Shown: positions 6,840 to 11,581 of the stretch, piece by piece
How positions within the stretch are numbered: position 1 is the stretch's first letter
Layout: each line of letters starts with the position of its first letter
Assembly (NCBI GenBank): GCA_000495415.1
Contig: AWGX01000524.1
Coordinates: 1 to 11,581, forward strand
Source of the DNA: Smithella sp. ME-1
GTDB lineage: Bacteria > Desulfobacterota > Syntrophia > Syntrophales > Smithellaceae
DNA: 11,581 nt
Reading direction: 5' to 3'
Position numbers and translations under genes: made by a program
Notes under the pieces: generated by a model
Database searches by the model: none
Seen by the model: only the letters and a program-made list of their open reading frames with translations
Told to the model about the DNA's origin: nothing

Positions 6840-6889
6840 TAATTATTAAATCTGGAATGATCACAAAAATAAAAAAGTAATTATTAAAT
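6840..6889 (+). repeat. 12-bp direct repeat flanking the radical SAM gene start
   Basis: TAATTATTAAAT occurs at 6840-6851 and again at 6878-6889, a 38-bp period. The second copy runs into the ATG of the radical SAM gene (6888-6890). No Shine-Dalgarno sequence is visible in front of that ATG. It may be a small duplication or chance in AT-rich sequence. Confidence 0.5.
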
Positions 6890-8072
6890 GTATAACATAC
6901 GAAAAACAAAATACCGGAAGCTGCCTTTAAAAGACCTTTTCAGAAGGCTTTCTCTTTTTCCAACAAAGCCGCCTCTTTCGAAGCTCTACATTGAACCGAC
7001 AACCCAGTGCAACCTTCAGTGCCGTACCTGTATCCGGAACTCCTGGAATGAACCAATCGGCTCCATGGATATGACCGTCTACCGAAAGCTGCTTTCCGAT
7101 CTTAAAGATTTAAAAACGCTTAAGTCCATAGCCTTCTGGGGATACGGCGAACCGCTTGCACATCCGGAAATCGTCAATATGGTCGCCGAGGCCCATAAAA
7201 TCGGCCTGGAAACAGAGGTCATCACAAACGTCCATCTTATGGATAAGGATACGGCAATGGGTTTTATTCAGGCTGGTCTGGATACACTTGTTGTCTCTGT
7301 TGACGGAACTACACAGGGATCGTACGAAGATGTCCGCGTTGGCGGGGATCTATCCAGAGTGGAAGAAAACATAAGAGACCTGAACTCGCTGCGCGCAAAG
7401 ATGTCCGGGAAAAAGCTCAATGTCGGCCTGGAATTTGTTATCATGAAAAGTAATATTAACCAGCTTCCAGACCTTGCCCCTAAGGCAAAAGCTCTGAAGG
7501 CGGATTTTATTATGCTGTCTAATCTGCTTCCATGTTCCGAAGATATGAAAGATGAAATCCTCTATTGGATCAGCGCAACCATCAATGAAAATGATGAGCT
7601 TCCTAAATGGTCTAATGAACTAATATTGCCACGCATGGATCTGCGCACTGAATATCTTGCTCCTCTTATGGAACTTTTGAAAAAACTGGACAGGCCCATG
7701 CCGCAGACAAGAGATATTCCTCAAGAATATTGTTGCCCTTTTGTTCAGAGAGGTTCCGCGGCAATTACCTGGTCAGGCGATGTAAGTCCATGCATCGCGC
7801 TTATGCATTCTTACCGTTGTTATATTCTGGGCAGAGAAAAATTCATCAAACAATATTCAGTGGGTAATATTGTTCAGGAAAAGATTGGTGATATCTGGAA
7901 TAAAAAAAACTATCAAAGCTTTCGGGATCGGGTACTTACCTTTGATTTTTCACCCTGCGTCCAATGCAGCGGTTGTATTAATTCCGAAACCAACGAGGAA
8001 GATTGTTTTGGAAACTCCCATCCTGTATGCGGTGATTGTCTCTGGGCAAGAAGTGTTCTGTTATGTCCATGA
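6888..8072 (+). CDS. radical SAM/SPASM protein, tungsten-oxidoreductase-maturase-like
   Basis: This is a 394-residue cytoplasmic iron-sulfur enzyme. The radical SAM motif is CNLQCRTC (C41, C45, C48) and binds the 4Fe-4S cluster that cleaves S-adenosylmethionine. FWGYGEP (85-89) is the GGEP-like SAM-binding strand, with VSVDG (137-140) on a later strand. The C-terminal SPASM-type region is very Cys-rich (C283, C302, then C357, C360, C363, C373, C381, C384, C393), ending CGDCLWARSVLLCP. This layout and ending resemble the radical SAM maturases of tungsten-containing aldehyde:ferredoxin oxidoreductases, recognised from memory. No such oxidoreductase is in the window. It is not the arsenosugar enzyme ArsS, whose motifs differ. 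It is the last gene before the terminator, 53 bp after the permease and without a clear ribosome site. Substrate unknown. Confidence 0.85.
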   Translation: MYNIRKTKYRKLPLKDLFRRLSLFPTKPPLSKLYIEPTTQCNLQCRTCIRNSWNEPIGSMDMTVYRKLLSDLKDLKTLKSIAFWGYGEPLAHPEIVNMVAEAHKIGLETEVITNVHLMDKDTAMGFIQAGLDTLVVSVDGTTQGSYEDVRVGGDLSRVEENIRDLNSLRAKMSGKKLNVGLEFVIMKSNINQLPDLAPKAKALKADFIMLSNLLPCSEDMKDEILYWISATINENDELPKWSNELILPRMDLRTEYLAPLMELLKKLDRPMPQTRDIPQEYCCPFVQRGSAAITWSGDVSPCIALMHSYRCYILGREKFIKQYSVGNIVQEKIGDIWNKKNYQSFRDRVLTFDFSPCVQCSGCINSETNEEDCFGNSHPVCGDCLWARSVLLCP

Positions 8073-8094
8073 TCATTTAAATTCACCAGATATA

Positions 8095-8122
8095 ATTAAG
8101 CCTCGCGAAAGCGAGGCTTAAT
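8095..8122. terminator. bidirectional terminator hairpin
   Basis: ATTAAGCCTCGC (8095-8106) and GCGAGGCTTAAT (8111-8122) form a perfect 12-bp stem closed by a stable GAAA tetraloop (8107-8110), followed by TTATT. It lies 22 bp after the radical SAM stop and 52 bp from the stop of the convergent minus-strand gene. The flanking A/T-rich arms let it serve both directions. It marks the end of the ars operon. Confidence 0.85.
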
Positions 8123-8174
8123 TTATTCGTGCAAACAAAAATGTTTTTTACCATTTTCTTTTATGTTAAGTGAT

Positions 8175-8543
8175 TCAGACAGCGAAAAGGCGTCTTGACT
8201 TTTTCTTCAATTGGCTTATCTGATGCCTCAGCCGGGAGGCCTTCTCGTTTTCTTTAGATTCCAGCGCCTGCCATCTCAGAGTTTTCAACTCGCGAATCTT
8301 CGCCTTCAGTTCAGGTTTGGTCATCTTGATTTTGCCTATATGTTTCTTTTTCCTGGCTGGCGCTTCGTCCTTGATACCCCTCGCTTCTTTGATGAAAGCA
8401 ACGAGTTCTTCCTTTTTCATGTCATGGATTGCTCTTTCATGCGGAATCTTCTCGGCAATCTCCCGCAATTCCTTAATGGTCAATTTATCCAAATGTTTTT
8501 CATCATGTTGTTTATGTTCTTTTTTATGAGTCTCTTCTGACAT
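8175..8543 (-). CDS. small Rho N-terminal-domain-like protein
   Basis: This is a 122-residue, highly charged cytoplasmic protein. A His/Lys/Glu-rich leader (1-17) is followed by LDKLTIKELREIAEKI ... DMKKEELVAFIKEA (about 18-57). That matches the Rho_N/SAP-like helical motif found at the N-terminus of transcription terminator Rho and in small stand-alone proteins. A basic linker (KKKH) and a predicted helical hairpin follow (about 73-116, KPELKAKIRELK ... RLRHQISQLKKK). Its pattern suggests nucleic-acid binding, but no function is established. AAGGAGG (8554-8560, read on the minus strand) is 10 nt before the ATG. It is monocistronic, convergent with the ars operon, and divergent from the MarC gene. 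The protein call is solid; the role is inferred from the domain only. Confidence 0.8.
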   Translation of the reverse strand: MSEETHKKEHKQHDEKHLDKLTIKELREIAEKIPHERAIHDMKKEELVAFIKEARGIKDEAPARKKKHIGKIKMTKPELKAKIRELKTLRWQALESKENEKASRLRHQISQLKKKSRRLFAV

Positions 8544-8566
8544 TACGTATAAACCTCCTTATTTTT

Positions 8567-8595
8567 TATATAGGAAATCAACTTGCAATGTACAA
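8567..8595 (-). promoter_or_regulatory. possible promoter of the Rho-N-like gene
   Basis: On the minus strand TTGTAC (8590-8595) precedes TATATA (8567-8572) with a 17-bp spacer, just upstream of the AAGGAGG ribosome site. Only half of the -35 hexamer matches consensus, and the region is AT-rich. Confidence 0.35.
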
Positions 8596-8689
8596 ACTAA
8601 ACTAATGAATTTTTATACCATAACAGGCAATATGGTTCAACCCCGCGAGATTCATTATACTCCATCAAATATATTTTTTATATACATAC

Positions 8690-8719
8690 TTGCCAATTAA
8701 TATAGAAGATGGTTATACT
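8690..8719 (+). promoter_or_regulatory. promoter of the MarC-family gene
   Basis: TTGCCA (8690-8695) and TATACT (8714-8719), each a 5/6 match to consensus, are separated by 18 bp and end 42 bp before the MarC start. The rest of the 218-bp divergent gap (8544-8761) shows no gene. Confidence 0.6.
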
Positions 8720-8761
8720 TATGACTGATATTATCAATGTTATTCCGGAGAGTAATAGAAG

Positions 8762-9349
8762 ATGGAGTCTTTTGTGCTATGCTTTGTTCCTCTTTTTGTG
8801 GCTGTCGATGCCGTGGGTGTATTACCTTTATTCATGAATTTCACTGAAGGCATCGAACAAAATAAAATCAAAAAAATTATTATTCAATCAATGATTACAG
8901 CGTTAATTGTCGCTCTTGCTTTTATCGCTGTTGGCACAGCAACATTAAAGTTATTGGGCATCACTGTTGCCGACTTCATGATTGCGGGAGGTACACTTCT
9001 TTTTGTTATTTCCATTCGCGATATGCTTTCCGTTGAAAAAAATCGTTATTCGGTTGATTTGGAAAGTATGGGTGCGGTTCCAATAGGGGTACCGCTAATT
9101 ACAGGACCGGCCGTTTTGACAACATCCATGCTTTTGGTTAACGAGCATAATTTATTCATCACGTCTTTGGCCATTATTACGAACATTTTGATTGCCGGAG
9201 GTATATTTTTCATGGCACCATTCATCGAGCGCACCATTGGCAAAACAGGTTCCAAAACGATTTCTAAGATTACCAATCTGCTTTTGGCTGCAATTGGCGT
9301 CATGATCGTCCGCAGAGGAATTGCCATATTTATTACGCAAGGCATTTAA
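8762..9349 (+). CDS. MarC-family integral membrane protein (UPF0056)
   Basis: This 195-residue inner-membrane protein is of the usual MarC/YchE/YhgN family length. It has about six hydrophobic segments arranged as two groups of three around a short charged loop (about 87-103). Family landmarks include VAVDAVGVLPLF near the N-terminus, DFMIAGGTLLFVISIRDM (about 71-88) and VPIGVPLITGPAVLTT (about 106-121). The family is conserved but its transport function is unproven, and the older link to multiple antibiotic resistance is not supported. GGAG (8747-8750) precedes the ATG by 11 nt. An alternative-frame ATG at 8721 lies at the expected transcription start and was not used. The gene is monocistronic with its own promoter and no obvious functional link to the ars operon. 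No clear terminator follows it. Confidence 0.92.
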   Translation: MESFVLCFVPLFVAVDAVGVLPLFMNFTEGIEQNKIKKIIIQSMITALIVALAFIAVGTATLKLLGITVADFMIAGGTLLFVISIRDMLSVEKNRYSVDLESMGAVPIGVPLITGPAVLTTSMLLVNEHNLFITSLAIITNILIAGGIFFMAPFIERTIGKTGSKTISKITNLLLAAIGVMIVRRGIAIFITQGI

Positions 9350-9469
9350 TTATAACGCTTTTTCTGCGTCATTTCGCGTAGCAACCAATATTACGGCAAC
9401 ATATATAATTCACGCCTTATTTTCTCTTTATATCACTTAAATTCCTTGACATTTTTTTTGAAGCAACAC

Positions 9470-9498
9470 TTGACATTATGATTTTAACAATATATAAG
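9470..9498 (+). promoter_or_regulatory. strong promoter of tRNA-Glu
   Basis: A perfect TTGACA (9470-9475) is followed after 17 bp by TATAAG (9493-9498), a 5/6 -10 match, 29 bp before the tRNA. A second CTTGACATT copy lies at 9445-9453, 24 bp upstream of the first base of the matching copy at 9469-9477. It has no -10 box of its own at 17-bp spacing. Confidence 0.8.
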
Positions 9499-9527
9499 GC
9501 GCAACCTGCAAAAAAAGGCGCAAGGAC

Positions 9528-9603
9528 GTCCCCATCGTCTAGTGGCCTAGGACACGGCCCTTTCACGGCTGTAACCGGGGTTCGACTCCCCGTGGGGACG
9601 CCA
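9528..9603 (+). tRNA. tRNA-Glu (anticodon UUC)
   Basis: This is a complete 76-nt tRNA gene with the 3' CCA encoded. The acceptor stem GTCCCCA (9528-9534) pairs with TGGGGAC (9593-9599), the discriminator base is G9600, and CCA is at 9601-9603. The anticodon stem 9555-9559/9567-9571 closes a seven-base loop with anticodon TTC (9562-9564). The T arm is present as CCGGGGTTCGACTCCCCG. It is transcribed alone from a strong promoter and ends at a hairpin terminator. UUC reads both glutamate codons with the usual wobble modification. Confidence 0.97.
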
Positions 9604-9609
9604 ATATAA

Positions 9610-9651
9610 AAACAAAAAGGGCAAGCTTTTTACAGTTTGCCCTTTTTGTTT
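9610..9651. terminator. bidirectional terminator after tRNA-Glu
   Basis: A 15-bp perfect stem (9610-9624 with 9637-9651) contains the GC core GGGCAA/TTGCCC and a 12-nt loop. Its right arm supplies the T-run on the + strand and its left arm supplies one on the minus strand. It can therefore end both the tRNA transcript and the convergent gene that stops at 9674. Confidence 0.85.
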
Positions 9652-9673
9652 ATCTAAAAATTATATCTGATTT

Positions 9674-10099
9674 TTATTCTTCTTTTTTCTTACTTGTCTG
9701 CTTTTGGGGTGTTTCCTCAGTTTCAGACGATTGTTTTTTTTGTTTCTTCGGTTTTTCTTCGCCCGAGGAAACCGGTTGTTTCTTTGATTCTTTATCACCC
9801 TTCTTTTGTTTCGGCTCTACCTGTTTCTGTTCCGATTTTTCCTCTTTTTTCGCCGCCAGTTCAGCCTGCTTCTGCACTTTAGCTTGTCCTAATGCCTCAG
9901 CAAGCTTAACAAATTTCTCAATCGCCTTGATTCTTATATTAGTTTCTTTTATTTTTGATTTCAGACTCTTAACAAGAGGATCCTTTTGAGCTTCTTTTTC
10001 GCCAATCCCTTTTTGAGTCAGTTGCTGCAATCTTAAATCAAGCTTTTTTTGAAATATCCGAAGCTGTTCTATCCTTACATCTTTACTTTTTGATGCCAT
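9674..10099 (-). CDS. Lys/Glu/Gln-rich low-complexity protein, function unknown
   Basis: I do not recognise this 141-residue protein. Residues 1-75 have a heptad-like pattern (RIEQLRIFQKKLDLRLQQL ... LKSKIKETNIRIKAIEKFVK) suggesting a coiled coil or helical hairpin. The tail, from about 80, is almost only K, E, Q, S, T and P and is predicted disordered. No cysteine, tryptophan, signal peptide or membrane segment is visible. AAGGAG (10108-10113, minus strand) lies 8 nt before the ATG, supporting real translation. The tail pattern, with KK/EE/PK blocks, recalls histone-H1-like or nucleoid-associated tails, but acidic and basic residues are mixed. It lies between a terminator shared with tRNA-Glu and the rlmD gene, on the same strand as rlmD and 114 bp downstream of it. 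Confidence 0.7.
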   Translation of the reverse strand: MASKSKDVRIEQLRIFQKKLDLRLQQLTQKGIGEKEAQKDPLVKSLKSKIKETNIRIKAIEKFVKLAEALGQAKVQKQAELAAKKEEKSEQKQVEPKQKKGDKESKKQPVSSGEEKPKKQKKQSSETEETPQKQTSKKKEE

Positions 10100-10182
10100 T
10101 GTTTCCTCTCCTTGCTTTTATAAATAGTTCGTACTTGATAGCAATATTTTTGTCTGAAAGCTATAAATATTATTATATTTCA

Positions 10183-10203
10183 TGATTTTTTTCTCAAAAA
10201 TCA
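10183..10203. repeat. small A/T-rich hairpin downstream of rlmD
   Basis: TGATTTTT (10183-10190) and AAAAATCA (10196-10203) form an 8-bp stem with a 5-nt loop, 10 bp past the rlmD stop on the minus strand. It has no following U-run in that direction and a weak core, so it is at best a poor terminator. The rest of the 114-bp gap shows only AT-rich sequence and the next gene's ribosome site. Confidence 0.3.
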
Positions 10204-10213
10204 CCATCTTTTC

Positions 10214-11386
10214 TTATAGCCGTTCCATAACTCCAATTACTTCAATATGCTCCGTTTGCGGAAACATATCTATGGGTAAAAGACTTAGCAGATTGTAACC
10301 GTATAGATTTAAATATTTAGCATCACGAGCCTGTGTAGCGGGATTACAGGAAACATAAATAATTTTAAGTGGTTGTAAATCAACAATTGCTTTCAATACT
10401 TTCTCTTCACAACCACTTCGAGGAGGATCCAGAATAATCAAAGAAATTTTTTCATCCGATGTTATAGTTTTTTTTTGCAATACGTCTCCGACATCCCCAC
10501 AAATGAATTTTACGTTTTGCAGACCTGAATTCCTGGCATTTATTCGCGCATATTTTACGGATTTTTCATTTACCTCGATACCTACAATATTTTTTGCAAA
10601 TGGTGAAAGAAAAACAGAAAATAATCCGCTACCACTATAAGCATCAACGACAGTGTCTACTTCACCAATTGCTGCAAAACGGCAAACTTCATCCACCAGT
10701 TGATCCGTTAAATATAAATTGGCCTGAAAAAAACCATCACGAGGCACCAGAAAATTCTTCCCTTTTACCACCCTGACAATCGATTCCTTTTTATTTGCCT
10801 GATCGGTAAAGAAATCTGACCAAATTGTCAGTTGATCATCCTGAATATTCCGTAACTGCTTATTTTCTCTCAGGATATTTGTTTTTTCATTAATGGTTTC
10901 TTCCATAATTTCGCAATGTTCGATATTCACAAGCCTGCCGCCGGAAACATCCCAAAAACCGATTTGCCAACCATTTGCCGTATTCTTGGCATGATACTGA
11001 GCCTTCCCCCGATAATGATATATTTTTGACGCGGCTATCGGCTCTAAAACAGGCGGTGATGAATTTTTACCGATTTTCCAGAATGCTTCCTCAACCTGAT
11101 TTTTTTTGATTTTCAGTTGATGTTCATAGTTCAAGTGCTGATAACAACAACCGCCGCATTTTTCATAATAACGGCATAAAGACTTTACCCGAAATTGAGA
11201 TGGTTTGATTATTTTTAATATCCTGCCACGTAAAAATTTCTTTTTTAGCTGAATAATTTCAATTTCCAGTTCATCTCCAATAGCGGTAAAAGGAACAAAG
11301 GCAACAAAATTATCAATACGGCCAACGCCTTCTCCACCAAAAGCTATTGATTCAATTTTTATTGTTGCGCGATCTTTTATCTGCAA
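10214..11386 (-). CDS. rlmD: 23S rRNA (uracil-C5)-methyltransferase RlmD/RumA type
   Basis: This 390-residue cytoplasmic enzyme methylates a uracil C5 in 23S rRNA (U1939 in E. coli) using S-adenosylmethionine. With the TTG start it shows a TRAM RNA-binding domain (about 1-60), followed by the 4Fe-4S cysteines C71, C77, C80 and C158. The SAM-binding DAYSGSGLF is at 248-256, the DPPRSGC motif is at about 320, the catalytic cysteine C347 is in YVSCNPAT, and the general base is in TEHIEVI (E380). An ATG 27 bp upstream (11413) is in frame but has no ribosome site. The TTG at 11384-11386 has GGGAGG at 6 nt and gives a normal N-terminus, so it was chosen. RlmC or TrmA is less likely given the TRAM domain plus FeS motif. 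It is a housekeeping gene with no evident link to arsenic. Confidence 0.94.
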   Translation of the reverse strand: MQIKDRATIKIESIAFGGEGVGRIDNFVAFVPFTAIGDELEIEIIQLKKKFLRGRILKIIKPSQFRVKSLCRYYEKCGGCCYQHLNYEHQLKIKKNQVEEAFWKIGKNSSPPVLEPIAASKIYHYRGKAQYHAKNTANGWQIGFWDVSGGRLVNIEHCEIMEETINEKTNILRENKQLRNIQDDQLTIWSDFFTDQANKKESIVRVVKGKNFLVPRDGFFQANLYLTDQLVDEVCRFAAIGEVDTVVDAYSGSGLFSVFLSPFAKNIVGIEVNEKSVKYARINARNSGLQNVKFICGDVGDVLQKKTITSDEKISLIILDPPRSGCEEKVLKAIVDLQPLKIIYVSCNPATQARDAKYLNLYGYNLLSLLPIDMFPQTEHIEVIGVMERL

Positions 11387-11392
11387 AATGAT

Positions 11393-11398
11393 CCTCCC
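11393..11398 (-). promoter_or_regulatory. ribosome binding site that sets a TTG start for rlmD
   Basis: CCTCCC on the + strand reads GGGAGG on the minus strand, 6 nt before TTG (11386-11384). The in-frame ATG at 11413 lies upstream of this site and has no purine-rich sequence of its own. TTG is therefore favoured. Confidence 0.75.
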
Positions 11399-11462
11399 TG
11401 GTGTAGATAGCATATCGCCAAATCAGTAGTCAACCAGTGATGGCAGTATTTTTCTTTACAAC

Positions 11463-11495
11463 TTAAGATAATATTGTTAATCATATTATTCTTAA
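11463..11495. repeat. AT-rich imperfect inverted repeat
   Basis: TTAAGATAATAT (11463-11474) pairs with ATATTATTCTTAA (11483-11495) with one bulged base and an 8-nt loop. It lies about 75 bp upstream of rlmD. It is followed by an A-run on the + strand, which does not fit a + strand terminator, and it has no clear role. Confidence 0.4.
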
Positions 11496-11531
11496 AAAAA
11501 ATAACATAATCGCCATGTGCTCACAAAAAAT

Positions 11532-11546
11532 TGCAAATAATTATCA
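11532..11546. promoter_or_regulatory. Fur-box-like palindrome at the window end
   Basis: Read on the minus strand, the 15 bases match 12 of 14 informative positions of the 7-1-7 Fur consensus TGATAATnATTATCA: a perfect left half, with two mismatches in the right half. It is embedded in a TTGCAA-N10-TTGCAA inverted repeat (11531-11552). The gene it might control lies beyond the window or is rlmD, about 145 bp away. The AT-rich context raises the chance of coincidence. Confidence 0.3.
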
Positions 11547-11581
11547 TTGCAAACAGCCTTGTAAAAAGCTCCAGAGGCAAG

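Noticed and set aside
6888..8072. Identification of the radical SAM gene as ArsS (arsenosugar biosynthesis).
   Set aside because: The Cys-rich SPASM-like tail and the surrounding motifs resemble oxidoreductase maturases, and no arsM partner is present.
8721..8837. A 38-codon frame starting before MarC in another frame.
   Set aside because: Its ATG falls at or before the predicted transcription start, it has no ribosome site, and it overlaps the conserved MarC N-terminus.
9350..9469. Possible terminator after the MarC-family gene.
   Set aside because: Only 4- to 5-bp imperfect stems around 9355-9380 are visible, with no convincing T-run.
10117..10144. TTGCTA/TATAAA promoter candidate for the Lys/Glu-rich gene.
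   Set aside because: With 16-bp spacing, transcription would begin inside the ribosome site, removing part of it.
1..11581. CRISPR arrays, insertion sequences, attachment sites, or selenocysteine (in-frame TGA) genes.
   Set aside because: No regular repeat-spacer pattern, transposase, or inverted-repeat ends are seen beyond the short repeats listed. All redox genes have ordinary CxxC sites without in-frame TGA codons.

Overview
The window looks like a chromosomal segment of an anaerobic, moderate-GC Gram-negative bacterium, plausibly a Desulfobacterota (deltaproteobacterial) lineage such as Syntrophales. This is inferred from the protein families and their combination (small redox-active disulfide proteins, a DGC-domain protein, VKOR-DsbA, a Cys-rich radical SAM/SPASM protein next to ars genes), not from a database match. 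Sixteen genes were recognised: fifteen protein-coding genes and one tRNA. No gene-free stretch exceeds 300 bp. The largest gaps are 8544-8761 (218 bp), 2045-2229 (185 bp), 9350-9527 (178 bp) and 11414-11581 (168 bp).

Region 1 (1-8122) is an extended arsenic-resistance operon, all on the + strand. A sigma70-type promoter overlaps a palindromic ArsR-type operator. Eleven genes follow: arsR; a two-domain thioredoxin-like protein; an ACR3 arsenite exporter; a mini-thioredoxin; a DGC-domain putative metal-binding protein; a secreted thioredoxin; a CcdA/DsbD-like thiol electron transporter; a thioredoxin-coupled arsenate reductase (arsC); a VKOR-DsbA fusion; an ArsP-type permease; and a radical SAM/SPASM protein resembling tungsten-cofactor oxidoreductase maturases. 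A 12-bp GC-rich hairpin with a GAAA loop closes the unit.

The arsenic logic is clear. ArsC reduces As(V), using thioredoxin electrons that the neighbouring small thioredoxins could supply. ACR3 exports As(III), and the second permease may export organoarsenicals. Less usual is the envelope thiol-redox set in the same transcription unit: a reductive branch (CcdA plus secreted CIPC thioredoxin) and an oxidative branch (VKOR plus DsbA). Together they could form a dedicated disulfide relay coupled to arsenic or metal stress.

Region 2 (8175-9603) holds a small Rho-N-domain protein on the minus strand, a MarC-family membrane protein on the plus strand with its own promoter, and a tRNA-Glu(UUC) gene with a strong promoter, encoded CCA and a long terminator hairpin.

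Region 3 (9610-11581) is on the minus strand: an unrecognised Lys/Glu/Gln-rich protein, and RlmD/RumA-type 23S rRNA uracil-C5 methyltransferase, which most likely starts at a TTG. The final 168 bp are AT-rich with no gene; they hold a hairpin and a Fur-box-like palindrome.
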